A DNA stretch of 64,000 nucleotides from positions 167,723 to 231,722 of the forward strand of contig NZ_JACXWX010000008.1 in the NCBI RefSeq assembly GCF_014764505.1. Reading direction: 5' to 3'. The notes below the pieces were generated by a model, which was given only the letters and a program-made list of their open reading frames with translations, ran no database searches and was not told the origin of the DNA. The position numbers and the translations under genes are program-made. This DNA comes from Phormidium tenue FACHB-886. Its GTDB lineage: Bacteria; Cyanobacteriota; Cyanobacteriia; Elainellales; Elainellaceae. This document shows, piece after piece, positions 36,565-46,800 of the stretch; the first letter of the stretch is position 1; each line of letters starts with the position of its first letter.

Positions 36565-36578
36565 GTAACAAAAATTAC
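36565..36578 (+). promoter_or_regulatory. Candidate NtcA-type site (GTA-N8-TAC)
   Basis: GTAACAAAAATTAC fits the NtcA consensus GTA-N8-TAC and lies 126 bases before the kinase ATG. The nearest -10-like sequence is about 38 bases downstream, farther than the usual 22-23, so it is only a candidate. A near-identical motif lies upstream of the NRPS genes. Confidence 0.4.
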
Positions 36579-36703
36579 AAAGCTATCCAAAGCAACAAAG
36601 CTGATGCAAGCTATTTGATAATATTGACTAGACTCTACACAAAGAAACCTCAAGCTCTGTAGTCTCGACCGCTTCACCTAGCCCTGCGAATTGGATCCTA
36701 AAC

Positions 36704-39700
36704 ATGTCAACTCATCGGACTGTCCTTGTAATTGCTGACTCGGATGAGAGAAACAACGGTTACAGGCAACAGTTACAGCAGGATAGGAGTGTGGCATATA
36801 GAATTTTGCCAGAGCAATACTCGGAGCCCTATAACGCGCCAACTATAGCATCGTCTCAGTCACAGCAGATTGATGGCATCCTCTTAGAGCTTCCCCATTT
36901 CAATAGCATTACGCTGCTTCGTCAGCTTAAGGAGCAGATGGGCGATTGCGGCCCGCCGATCGTCGTGATTGCTAATGGAAACACAGAGAGCGCCATACAG
37001 GCTTTCAAGAATGGCGCTGTTGATTACTTGGTCAGAGACCAAATCACCCCGGATGAGTTGCGCCTGGCGATGCGGAGCGCGATCGAGAATGCCGAGTTAC
37101 GCCGAAAACTTCAGCACAGCCAGGAGCAGTTTCAAACATCCGTTGAGAATATGCTGGACTGCTTTGGCATCTTCTCAGCCATACGCCATGAAACCGGACA
37201 AATTGTAGACTTTCGCATCGATTACCTTAATGCCGCAGCCTGTAAAAACAACCAGATGCCCAAAGCAATGCAGATTGGTCAAGGGCTATGTGAGCTTTTT
37301 CCGGCTCATCACGAATCAGGGTTGTTCGACGAATATTGTCGGCTCGTTGAAACCGGAGAGCCGTTAATCAAAGACTCGTTGGTTTACGATGACACCTTTG
37401 GCGATCGACAATTAGTTCGGGCATTTGATATTCGAGCGACCAAGCTGAATGATGGCTTTGTGGCATCTTGGCGCGATGTCACTGACCACAGGCAACTGGA
37501 ACTAGAGCTGAGCCAGACCGTAGCCGCCCTGCAAGCCAGCCAACAACGTCATCGGGATTTGGCAGAGGCGATGCCCCAAATCGTTTGGACAGCCGAGGCA
37601 ACGGGGGCAGTCAATTACTGGAATCAACGCTGGTATGAATACACGGGTTTGAGTGAAGCGGAGTCATTTGGCTTAGCAGGGGTGAGTGCAGTTCACCCCG
37701 ACGATCGCGATTGCACCCTAATGCAATGGGGGCAGGCGATCGCCAACGGTGCATCTTTTGAGATTGAATACCAAATTCAGAGCCGAGATGGCGAGTATCG
37801 CTGGTTTATCAGTCGAGCCATCCCAACGCGAGATAGCCGAGGGCAGATCACAGGCTGGATTGGCACTGTTACTGATATTGACCACCAGAAGCGATTAGAA
37901 GCAAAGCTGCTCAATGAGATTGAGAACCATCGGCACACTGAGCAAGATTTGCGCCGAGGCGAGGAACGACTAAAGTTAGCTCAACTGGCGGCCAATGCAG
38001 GTCACTGGAGCTGGCAGATAGGAACAAACAAGGTCTTTTGGTCACCCGAATACTATGCGCTCTACGGCATTGACCCTGCTATACCGCCATCTTATGAGAA
38101 CTGGTTAGCTAGCATTTTGGAGATAGACCGGGAGCGAGCGGATCGGGCAGTTCGCGCTGCCCTTGCAAATAATCAGAGTGAAGTTGCTATTGAGTATCGG
38201 GTTCATCACCCCATCTGGGGCGTGCGATGGCTGCTGGCAAAGGGGCAAACCGACTTTAATGCCGCCGGACAGCCAGAGGGAATGATCGGCTTCACATTTG
38301 ATATTACCGATCGCAAGCAGGCTGAAATTGCCTTGCAGCAAAACCAGGAGCGACTTGACCTGGCAATGGAAGCTGCCAAAATGGGGAGCTGGGATTGGGA
38401 CATCCAGACGGGTCAGGTCAACTGGTCTACCAATCTGGAACACTTGTTTGGCATGGCTTCCGGTAGTTTTAATGGGCGGTACAAAACTGTTACAGCAATG
38501 ATGCACCCAGACGATCTACCTTGGGTTCAGCAAGCCATTCATCGTGCCATTCATGAACGAGAGGACTACAATATCGAATTTCGCTTCATTAAGCCAGATG
38601 GAACGGTGCGTTGGGCATTAGGGCTGGGGCGAGTATTCTATGACGCAGTGGGCAACCCAGCCGCAATGACTGGTGTTGATATGGATATTTCAGATCGCAA
38701 ACAGTCAGAAGCAGCCCTGCGAACCAGTGAAGCACGGTTCCGTGACATGGCAGATAATGCTCCGGTGATGATTTGGGTAACAGATGCTACAGGCAAATGC
38801 ACTTACCTCAGCAAGAGCTGGTATGAGTTTACAGGACAAACTGAAGCAACCGGTTTGGGACTGGGCTGGCTCGATGCAGTACACCCAGAGGACTATGAGC
38901 CTGCTAAAGAGATCTTTTTAAGGGCAAATGAACAGCGTGAAGCTTTTCGGTTGGAATACCGGTTGTGTCGTCAGGATGGGGCATATCGCTGGGCGATCGA
39001 TGCGGCAAGCCCCTGGTTTGGAGAAAATGGCGAATTTAAGGGATATATCGGCTCTGTTATTGATATTAGCGATCGTAAGCAGGCAGAAGCAGCACTCACC
39101 GCCAACGAAGCGCGGCTACGAGGATTCGTTGATGCCAATGTGGTTGGCATTATTTATGGCGATATTTACGGAAACATCCATGAAGCCAATGATGAGCTGT
39201 TGAGAATCGTTGGCTATACGCGAGAAGACTTACAGGCAGGCAGCCTCCGCTGGGTCAATATCACACCGCTAGAGTATTTACCGCTTGATGAACAGGGAAT
39301 TGCAGAGGCACGGGCAAACGGCGCCTGTACTCCCTACGAAAAGGAATATGTTCGTAAAGACGGTAGCCGAGTTTCAGTTCTGATTGGCTATAGCCTGGTT
39401 GGCGAGGCAAGAGAAGAGTCGGTAGTATTTGTGCTCGATTTGAGCGATCGTAAACAAGCAGAAGCAGCACTGCGTGAAAGCGAGAACCGCCTGCGCCTTG
39501 CACTTGAGTCTACTAAGTTAGGAACGTGGGACTTCAACCCCATCACAGCAGTTTTGCAATGGGACGATCAGTGTAAGGCGATGTTTGGGCTGTCGCCGGA
39601 AGCCGTGGTCAACTATGATGTTTTCCTGGCGGGTTTGCATCCGGAAGACCGCGATCGCACGCATCAGGTTGTCCTGCGATCGTTTAATCCGGAAAGCGGC

Positions 39701-41029
39701 GGTGAGTACGACATTGAATACCGCACTATAGGGCTTGAAGATGGCAGGGAACGGTGGGTTGCAGCCAAGGGAAAAACATTCTTCAATTTAGCAAGAGTCC
39801 CCATCCGCTTCATCGGTACCGTCCTCAACATTACCGAGAAGAAACGAGCTGAGGCAGAACGAGAACAACTCCTGCGCCGCGAACAAGCAGCCAGAGCAGA
39901 AGCCGAACGGGCCAACCGGCTCAAAGACGAATTTCTGGCTGTTCTCTCCCACGAATTGCGAGCGCCACTCAACCCTATCCTGGGTTGGACACAGCTATTG
40001 CAAATTCGCAAGTTTGACGAGAAGCAAACAGCTCAAGCGCTTGCCACAATTGAGCGAAATGCCAAGCTCCAGACTCAGCTAATTGATGACCTGCTAGATG
40101 TCGCCAAAATCCTGCGCGGCAAGCTGAGCTTAAGTATGTCTTCCGTTAATCTATCTTCTGTAGTTGAAGCGGCGATCGAAACAGTCAAAGCTGCCGCCGT
40201 TGCTAAATCAATTTCACTGCATGCCGTACTCCCCAACGTTGGGCAAGTGTCTGGCGATGCTGCCCGTCTTCAGCAAATTGTTTGGAACTTGTTGTCCAAC
40301 GCCATCAAATTCACGCCAGATGGTGGACAAGTAGATATTCGAATGAAACAGGTTGGCAATCATGCAGAAATTACAGTAAGCGACACTGGCAGAGGCATCA
40401 ACCCAGACTTTCTGCCCCACATTTTTGAATCTTTCCGGCAGGAGGATGCTTCCATTACTCGCAAATATGGAGGATTGGGGCTGGGCTTGGCGATCGTTCG
40501 TCAATTAGTTGAGGCTCAAGACGGCACCATTACAGCTAGTAGCTTCGGTGAAGGGTTAGGCGCGGCTTTTACTGTCCAGTTGCCCTTGCTCAACCTCGAA
40601 CCAGAACGCAGCCAGCCAGCGGAGCTGCCGCAACAGGAGCACGATCTCACGAGCATTCGAGTTCTTGCCGTTGATGATGACCCTGATGCCCGTGATTTAT
40701 TAACGGTATTACTGAGCCAATATGGAGCAGATGTGCTGGCTGTTGCCTCTGCAGAAGAGGTCATGACGAATCTCGAATCTTTTCAGCCGGATGTGTTGGT
40801 CAGCGATATTGGGATGCCTGAAGTCGATGGCTATACCTTGATCCAGCAGGTGCGTGCCTTACCTGCCGCCAAAGGAGGACTGATTCCAGCGATCGCCCTG
40901 ACTGCCTATGCCAGAGACGACGATTACCAGCAATCTCTCTCCAGCGGATATCAATGGCACGTCACAAAGCCCCTGGAGCCAGAACGGTTGATTCGAGCTG
41001 TGGTGGCACTTGCACCCAGCAAACTATAG
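36704..41029 (+). CDS. Hybrid histidine kinase with pseudo-receiver and seven PAS-type domains
   Basis: A soluble 1441-residue sensor. Residues 1-125 are a receiver-like domain (DYLVRDQITPDELRLAMRSAIENAEL) in which the phospho-acceptor Asp appears replaced by Glu-62 (GILLELPHF). PAS-type domains follow, at roughly 140-260, 285-400, 425-545, 550-670, 680-795, 800-920 and 925-1050, recognisable from DRKQAE-type ends and WYEYTGLSE/WYEFTGQTE repeats. Then come HisKA with His-1083 (AVLSHELRAPLNPILGW), HATPase (DTGRGI, GGLGLGLAIVRQLVE) and a C-terminal receiver with Asp-1368 (LVSDIGMPEVDGY). No membrane segments are seen. It probably senses redox state, light or a ligand through PAS cofactors. No cognate regulator is adjacent except the AraC gene. 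Confidence 0.92.
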   Translation: MSTHRTVLVIADSDERNNGYRQQLQQDRSVAYRILPEQYSEPYNAPTIASSQSQQIDGILLELPHFNSITLLRQLKEQMGDCGPPIVVIANGNTESAIQAFKNGAVDYLVRDQITPDELRLAMRSAIENAELRRKLQHSQEQFQTSVENMLDCFGIFSAIRHETGQIVDFRIDYLNAAACKNNQMPKAMQIGQGLCELFPAHHESGLFDEYCRLVETGEPLIKDSLVYDDTFGDRQLVRAFDIRATKLNDGFVASWRDVTDHRQLELELSQTVAALQASQQRHRDLAEAMPQIVWTAEATGAVNYWNQRWYEYTGLSEAESFGLAGVSAVHPDDRDCTLMQWGQAIANGASFEIEYQIQSRDGEYRWFISRAIPTRDSRGQITGWIGTVTDIDHQKRLEAKLLNEIENHRHTEQDLRRGEERLKLAQLAANAGHWSWQIGTNKVFWSPEYYALYGIDPAIPPSYENWLASILEIDRERADRAVRAALANNQSEVAIEYRVHHPIWGVRWLLAKGQTDFNAAGQPEGMIGFTFDITDRKQAEIALQQNQERLDLAMEAAKMGSWDWDIQTGQVNWSTNLEHLFGMASGSFNGRYKTVTAMMHPDDLPWVQQAIHRAIHEREDYNIEFRFIKPDGTVRWALGLGRVFYDAVGNPAAMTGVDMDISDRKQSEAALRTSEARFRDMADNAPVMIWVTDATGKCTYLSKSWYEFTGQTEATGLGLGWLDAVHPEDYEPAKEIFLRANEQREAFRLEYRLCRQDGAYRWAIDAASPWFGENGEFKGYIGSVIDISDRKQAEAALTANEARLRGFVDANVVGIIYGDIYGNIHEANDELLRIVGYTREDLQAGSLRWVNITPLEYLPLDEQGIAEARANGACTPYEKEYVRKDGSRVSVLIGYSLVGEAREESVVFVLDLSDRKQAEAALRESENRLRLALESTKLGTWDFNPITAVLQWDDQCKAMFGLSPEAVVNYDVFLAGLHPEDRDRTHQVVLRSFNPESGGEYDIEYRTIGLEDGRERWVAAKGKTFFNLARVPIRFIGTVLNITEKKRAEAEREQLLRREQAARAEAERANRLKDEFLAVLSHELRAPLNPILGWTQLLQIRKFDEKQTAQALATIERNAKLQTQLIDDLLDVAKILRGKLSLSMSSVNLSSVVEAAIETVKAAAVAKSISLHAVLPNVGQVSGDAARLQQIVWNLLSNAIKFTPDGGQVDIRMKQVGNHAEITVSDTGRGINPDFLPHIFESFRQEDASITRKYGGLGLGLAIVRQLVEAQDGTITASSFGEGLGAAFTVQLPLLNLEPERSQPAELPQQEHDLTSIRVLAVDDDPDARDLLTVLLSQYGADVLAVASAEEVMTNLESFQPDVLVSDIGMPEVDGYTLIQQVRALPAAKGGLIPAIALTAYARDDDYQQSLSSGYQWHVTKPLEPERLIRAVVALAPSKL

Positions 41030-41164
41030 CGATTTTCGATCGCCTGAAGTACAGTTTTTTTGAGCGCAAAGCGTTCAAATTCGCGTTGCTGAGGAGTAAT
41101 TGGAAGGTTGTCTGTAGCGTGATTTCAGGTCAAACTATACCTAGAAATTGCTCCTTGTCCATCA

Positions 41165-42070
41165 ATGTCAGATAGCCAGATTCAACTCGTCAACAGCCAG
41201 ACTGGAGATGTCTTCCCTGCTGCACCCGATGGAGGCGTACTGTTTTCGAGCGTCAATGCAGGCTGGCGAGGAATCACCGTTGAATTTCACCAAATCTCGC
41301 CGTTTGAGCTTCCCGAACATTACATTGATGGTCATCGCTTAGCGGTCAATGTAGGTCAGCCCGTTCACTATGAATGGAAAGAGGGAAACCGCTGGCGGCA
41401 GACTATTTTGAAACCAGGTGATTTTTGCCTGCAGACACATGGAGATTTAAACTTCCCACGCTGGAAGAGTAAGTTTGAGTTTTTAGCGATCGCCCTTGAG
41501 CCTAGATTTGTGAGCCAAGCCTTTCAAGAGACGGGTGCGCCGGAGAACATTGGTTTTCAAACCCGACGAGGTGAATCTGACTCAGCGATCGCTGAGTTTA
41601 CTCACCGCTTCAAACGAGAGTTAGAGGCTGGAAGCTACTGTGGCGCACTCTACGGTGAATCTCTTGCAGTCGCCTTTGCGCTTCACCTGATTGAATATCA
41701 CAGCGATCGTCCTCAAAAACTCCGCAGACCTTCTGGAAGGCTCTCATCACACCAGCTCAAACAAACTGTGGAGTATGTTCACGAACATTTGGGCGAGGAG
41801 CTGAGCTTGGTTGATTTAGCTGAACAGATGAACCTGAGTGCTTTTCACTTTGCCCGACTCTTCAAAAATTCATTAGGACTTTCCCCCCATCAATATATGC
41901 TGCAGAACCGAGTAGAACGGGCCAAGAAGCTAATTACCGTCGCAAACAAACCCGACCTAACGGATATCGGCTTGCAGGTGGGCTTCTACGATCAGGCGCA
42001 TTTCACCAAAGCTTTCAAGCGATTGGTTGGCGTTCCGCCCAAAGGCTTCTTCAAGCAAGTGGCAAGCTAA
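41165..42070 (+). CDS. AraC family transcriptional regulator
   Basis: A 301-residue regulator with an N-terminal cupin-like sensing domain (residues 30-170) and a C-terminal AraC DNA-binding domain with two helix-turn-helix motifs: LSLVDLAEQMNLSAFHFARLFKNSLGLSPHQYMLQNRVERAKKLI and DIGLQVGFYDQAHFTKAFKRLVGVPPKGF. It lies 71 bases before the Tat-leader SDR gene on the same strand and probably controls it. AraC-plus-dehydrogenase pairs of this kind are common, with the effector usually the substrate. The effector is unknown. Confidence 0.9.
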   Translation: MSDSQIQLVNSQTGDVFPAAPDGGVLFSSVNAGWRGITVEFHQISPFELPEHYIDGHRLAVNVGQPVHYEWKEGNRWRQTILKPGDFCLQTHGDLNFPRWKSKFEFLAIALEPRFVSQAFQETGAPENIGFQTRRGESDSAIAEFTHRFKRELEAGSYCGALYGESLAVAFALHLIEYHSDRPQKLRRPSGRLSSHQLKQTVEYVHEHLGEELSLVDLAEQMNLSAFHFARLFKNSLGLSPHQYMLQNRVERAKKLITVANKPDLTDIGLQVGFYDQAHFTKAFKRLVGVPPKGFFKQVAS

Positions 42071-42140
42071 GCAAGATTTTACAATTTTGCAAGTTGGCTG
42101 CTTCGATATGCTGTCTTCAGAGTTGATGAGGAGCAAAACA

Positions 42141-43130
42141 ATGAAGAAGCTAAATCGTTCACGTCGCGGCATGATCAAAGGCGCTGCCCTCGCTGCAACC
42201 GGAATGGCATTAGGAACAGGACTATCGCCCTTGCAAACCAACCAAGCAACAGCACAAACTCCTGCTCAACCTGATGCACAGCCCCAACGCTCAAGTGCGC
42301 TTCCCTTAGCCGGAAAAGTTGCACTGGTGACAGGAGCAGCTCGTGGGATTGGTCGAGCGACTGCGATCGAGCTGGCTCGGCAGGGAGCCGATGTTGCGCT
42401 GCTCGATATTGCTGATCCCAGAGGTGTCAATAATATTTATGGCTATCGCCTGTCCAATCGGGAAGAATTGGATGAGACGATGCGACTTGTCACGGCTGAA
42501 GGTCGTAGGGCAGTCCCAATTGTGGCAGATGTTCGCAATCTCGATGCCATGAAGCAAGCTGCAAATACCGCCGTAAGCCAGCTTGGCAGAATCGATATTC
42601 TTGTTGCAAATGCGGGAATCGCAATTTGGAGTCCTTTTGCTGAGATGAAACCCGATCAGTGGCAGAGCGTGATTGATGTGAATTTGACCGGCGTTGCGAA
42701 CTCAATGTGGGCGGTGATCCCGCAGATGCAGAAGCAGCAAAGCGGAAGAATTATTACATTGACTTCGATCGGTGGACGCATGGGTGTAGCAGGGGTAGCG
42801 AACTACAGCGCAACGAAGTGGGGAGTGATTGGGTTAACCAAATCAGCCGCTCTTGAACTTGGTAAAGACAACATCACTGTGAACGCAGTTGCACCTACAG
42901 CAGTCAATACTCCTCTGTATCGCAGTGAGGGGCAGTATCAGTCAACCGGAATGGGTAGCTTTGCAGAACAAGACCGGGCGATGCTCGGCTATCACTCGCT
43001 GCAGGTTCCTGCTATTGAACCTGAGGATATCGGTAAAGCGATCGTGTTTCTAGGCTCAGATGAGGCGCGTTACATCTCAGGCACAGTCCTGGATGTTGCC
43101 GCAGGTGGAAATGCAAGGTATACGGCTTGA
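42141..43130 (+). CDS. SDR oxidoreductase with Tat-type leader
   Basis: A protein of 329 residues with a twin-arginine leader (SRRGMIKGAALAATGMALGTG) and an Ala-rich cleavage region (ATAQT), then a linker and a full classical SDR: VALVTGAARGIGRATAIELARQGADVALLDIAD (NAD-type Asp), LVANAGI, TLTSIGGRM, YSATKWGVIGL with Tyr and Lys, and VNAVAPTAVNTPLY. A Tat substrate must fold with its NAD(P) before export, which is unusual for SDRs. The ATG at 42141 has GAGGAG seven bases upstream; the longer frame to 42027 overlaps the AraC gene and is rejected. Probably regulated by the upstream AraC gene. Confidence 0.85.
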   Translation: MKKLNRSRRGMIKGAALAATGMALGTGLSPLQTNQATAQTPAQPDAQPQRSSALPLAGKVALVTGAARGIGRATAIELARQGADVALLDIADPRGVNNIYGYRLSNREELDETMRLVTAEGRRAVPIVADVRNLDAMKQAANTAVSQLGRIDILVANAGIAIWSPFAEMKPDQWQSVIDVNLTGVANSMWAVIPQMQKQQSGRIITLTSIGGRMGVAGVANYSATKWGVIGLTKSAALELGKDNITVNAVAPTAVNTPLYRSEGQYQSTGMGSFAEQDRAMLGYHSLQVPAIEPEDIGKAIVFLGSDEARYISGTVLDVAAGGNARYTA

Positions 43131-43146
43131 GTAGCCAGTAGCTTAC

Positions 43147-43183
43147 GGCATTTTTGGTGGCGCAGAGCGCCACCAAAAATGCC
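43147..43183. terminator. Bidirectional terminator hairpin
   Basis: A perfect 17-base inverted repeat (43147-43163 and 43167-43183) with loop AGA lies between the convergent SDR and GNAT genes. Its stems carry A5/T5 runs, so it can act on both strands. Confidence 0.8.
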
Positions 43184-43210
43184 CCTGTTCTAACCCGTGA
43201 GAAGCAGATC

Positions 43211-43675
43211 CTAGAGTTTTTTCATCATGAATACACTATTTGGGTCATCAATGTAGTCACCGAAGGGACCCCGGTACTCGAACCCATAGCGTTCGTATAA
43301 GGCTCGTGCCGGGGCAAACTCAGGAAACGCTCCTGTTTCTAAATACAAGCAATCGTAAGCACGCTGTCTGGCTTCTTTGAGGATGTGCTCAAGAATTTTT
43401 GAGGCGACGCCCTTGCGACGGTGAGCATTGGCGGTACGCATTGATTTGACTTCACCACTTCTGGCATCGAGTTCTTTCAGTGCTCCGCATCCAAGTAACT
43501 CATCGCCCTCCCAAGCCGACCAGAAAGTAATATCAGGCGATCGCAATGCCTCTAAATCTAGAGCATGAACACTTTCTGGCGGGGTAATCTCATGCATATT
43601 TTCGAGATGTTCCCGGAGAAGATCAGCGATCTTTTTACCTGTCAGGTCATCCTCGCGAATCTGCAATTGACTCAT
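43211..43675 (-). CDS. GNAT family N-acetyltransferase
   Basis: A 154-residue acetyltransferase with the acetyl-CoA loop in MRTANAHRRKGVASKILEHIL (R/QxxGxG/A form, about residue 80-100), the preceding beta-4 strand GEVKSM, and the C-terminal PARALYERYGFEYRGPFGDY typical of YsnE/PhnO-type GNATs. GAGG lies just before the ATG. It is downstream of the NRPS genes on the same strand, but a strong terminator and 198 bases separate them, so it is probably not part of that cluster. The acceptor is unknown. Confidence 0.88.
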   Translation of the reverse strand: MSQLQIREDDLTGKKIADLLREHLENMHEITPPESVHALDLEALRSPDITFWSAWEGDELLGCGALKELDARSGEVKSMRTANAHRRKGVASKILEHILKEARQRAYDCLYLETGAFPEFAPARALYERYGFEYRGPFGDYIDDPNSVFMMKKL

Positions 43676-43704
43676 CTCCTCAACCTGCTAGAGAATTCCG
43701 CTTT

Positions 43705-43738
43705 ATTATAGGTGAACCAAAATTATAGGTGAACCAAA
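43705..43738. repeat. Perfect 17-base tandem duplication
   Basis: ATTATAGGTGAACCAAA occurs twice, end to end (43705-43721 and 43722-43738), just upstream of the GNAT gene. Confidence 0.8.
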
Positions 43739-43782
43739 GCAGAGGTTGAGCTTCGCGTAAGTTTCCCAGCATTGCTTAACAG

Positions 43783-43841
43783 GGGGATAGTTTTTGAGTG
43801 AGAGGGGCACGGAGCGCCCCTCTCACTCAAAAACTATCCCC
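43783..43841. terminator. Long perfect hairpin after the NRPS genes
   Basis: A perfect 26-base inverted repeat (43783-43808 and 43816-43841) with a seven-base loop follows the NRPS stop at 43874. With T5 (43791-43795) inside the left arm it should terminate leftward NRPS transcription. Perfect 26-base stems of this kind in cyanobacteria can also be small dispersed repeats. Confidence 0.75.
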
Positions 43842-43873
43842 GAAATCAGCAACACCAGTTTCTCGTTTTGCCA

Positions 43874-46800
43874 CTAAACCAAATACTGCTGAAGTTGATC
43901 AGCCAAAGTTTGCACATGCGGCTGCCGGAGCATCGATAAATGATTGCCCGGCACCGAATGAAGCTGAATGTCTTTAGCCAATTTGTTCCAGCCCAATGTG
44001 GCATCCGATTGGCTATATGCCCTGCGATCGCTTTGTTCAGTCGCTTGGAAGAGCGTAATCCGGTTAGCATAGTGCTGCGGCACGTATCGGGCGGCTGCCT
44101 GCGTGTTGGCATAAAAAATCCGCAGCAGGGGTGCGATCGCAGATTCTTCCAACAGCCGCAGGCGAGACTCTTCGGGAATCAGGTGAGCGATCGCCAGCCA
44201 TTGCCAGCGAGACCAGTTCCAACTCCGCATCGCCTGACGGTTCAGCGAAATTGCGCCATAGTCGAGCAGAAACGGCAAGAGAGAGCCGATCGCGGTTTTC
44301 AAGAGCTTGAGGCTCTGCCACAGAGAAGGCTGGTTGCTGGACAGGGGAGCCGGAGTATCTAAGATTGCTAGAAGTTCAACTTGCTGCCCTGCTCGGGTTA
44401 GCTGTTGTGCCATCTCAAAAGCAACCAGCCCCCCAAATGACCATCCACTCAGGAAATAAGGGCCCTGCGGCTGCATCGTTTGGATTGCCTGAATGTAGTA
44501 TGTCGCCATTGCTTCAATTTCGTTGAACGGCGAGTGTTGCCCGTCCAATCCGAAGGGCTGGAGCCCATAAAAGCTGCGATCGCTTCTGAGGTGACGCGCC
44601 AGCTCCAGGTAGGGAAAGACTACACCAAACATGGGATGCACACAAAACATAGGCGATTTTTTGCCCAGCGTCAGCGGCACCAGCGGCGACCACCCCATAA
44701 CAGATGGAGCAACAGATGGAATAATCGATCGACCGGCTGAAGTAGGTTGCTCTAGTGCAGGAGCAGATTGCGCTACAGCAGTGGATTGAGCAACCGTTGG
44801 AGCAATCATTGTAGCTTGCGATAGTGCTGGCGGCAGTGAAGCTGAGACCGATCGCAACCGACGGTGCGCCGCCCGATCGAGCCGCACCAGAGGAGGAGCC
44901 TGCAGGGTTGAGGGAATTTCTTGCAGGGTTTCGATCACTGAAGCGAGTTGAGCGATCGTTGGGGTCTCAAACACGCTTTGCAGCGGCATCTCAACCCTAA
45001 ATGCATCGCGGATACGGGATGTCATCTGAGTTGCCAACAGGGAGTGCCCCCCTAGCTCAAAGAAATTGTCGTCAGGAGTCACCCGTTTGAGCCGCAAGAG
45101 TTCTTCCCAAATGTGGATTAGGGTTGCCTCAGTCTGAGTTAGCTGTACTTCTCGCAGCACTGGTGCTGCAGATGCCTTCGAGCTTTCTAGAAGCGGCAGG
45201 GCACGGCGATCGACTTTGCCATTGGGCATCAGAGGGAGAGTTTCTAGTGGTACGAAGGCAGACGGCACCATATAGCCAGGCAGGGTTTGCCCCAAAAATT
45301 GCCGCAGCTCAGGCGTAAGCTGACTAGCAAATTGGGACTGCAATGGCTCGTTGGTGTAGTGGCTCCAGGATGAGCATAATTCTCGATCTGGGATGTTTGA
45401 TTGAACCTTCGGTAGATCAACATGGCATAAATCAATGACTGCACCATGTCGAATCAAGACTACATCATAGTTACCTATAGAGTTACCCGTTTGCATAGAG
45501 TTACCCGTTTGCGTTGAACTAGACCAGCCAATCTCAGCCCTGTAGGGCAAAACTGTTTCTAGATCCCACCAAACCTGCGGGTCGATCGCACTGCCAAGTG
45601 TTGCAGAGTCTTGCAGCATTTGCTGCAGTCGCCCAACGGTTTTAGGGGGTGTATCACTGAATAACCAGTCCGCAGTTCTGACAGCAGCAGCAACGCGATC
45701 GTTGGCAATATTCATGATGCCAAATATTTCTGGTTTGGTTTCCAGCAGATGCTTTTGAATATCAGCAACAGTAACTGGATGATGCTGCCAATCCAGCCAT
45801 TCCATAGCAGGGAGCGCTGCGGGCTTTCTTTCACCTGTAGGATCAGCTTCTAGATGCAGCAAAACGTTGTAGCGGAACTGAGTCATTTCGTTCTGGCTGC
45901 AACCACGGGCAAGGCGAATTTGCACCTGCCGAATTTGGGGATGATCGTCGGCATTGTAGGCTAGGCTCAACGCCGGAAAAAAGGCAGGATCGATTGTCAG
46001 TTCTGGCTCCTCAAACCGCGATCGTTCTACTTGTTGCCGGAGCTGCCTGCAGTCCATTTCCGGCTCTGCCTGGGAAATTTGCACGCCCGTGTGGAACGCA
46101 GTCAAAAGCGGCAGACTCCGCACATCTCCAATAAATAAAACACCGCCCGGAGCCACTACCCGCATCGCCCCCTCTAACACCTGCATTAGGTAATCGATGC
46201 TGGGAAAGTATTGCACTACCGAATTAAGAATCACCACATCAAAGGCAGCTAGATCAATTCCTGAAAAATCTGTTGCCAGTCGGTGCAACAGTTTGACATG
46301 AGATAGAGAACGATTTGCTAACTGATGTTGAATGGACTCTAGCGCAACCGTGGAAAAATCTGTTCCCCAATATTCCTGACAGTGGGAAGCAATTTGAAAC
46401 AGCAGCAAGCCCGTTCCACAACCAATCTCTAATACACGCTGTGGCTTTAAAGCGAGAATTTGCTGGACACGATCGTCTACCCACTCGCGCATCTGCTCAG
46501 CAGGGATGGGTTGCCCGGTGTAGCTACTGTTCCAGCCGGTGATGTTGAAATCAGAATTGCTGCTGGGTCGATAGGTCTGGTTGTAGAGCATCTGCCAATG
46601 CTGGATCTGCTGCAGCGCTTGTTCTCGTTCAAAGTGCTGGATCGCTTGACGATTTAAGCTAAAGTAGGCAACCAGACGCAGATCGTCTGCTTCTCCAGCA
46701 GCAACGACCGCCGCATTCTGGATAGCAGCATGACCCTGCAATGCCGCTTCAATTTCGTCTAGCTCTACCCGAAAGCCACGAATTTTGATTTGGCGATCGG

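Larger units (their letters stand above)
36279..36703. other. 425-base regulatory gap between DUF305 and hybrid kinase genes
   Basis: No gene is visible. Three signals stand out. A perfect 13-base inverted repeat with a nine-base spacer lies at 36361-36373 and 36383-36395 (arm TATGGAGAACGTT). A 14-base direct repeat GCTATGTAACAAAA lies at 36540-36553 and 36560-36573, exactly 20 bases apart. Part of the second copy forms GTA-N8-TAC (36565-36578). GATAAT at 36617-36622 could be a -10 element of the kinase gene. Confidence 0.6.
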
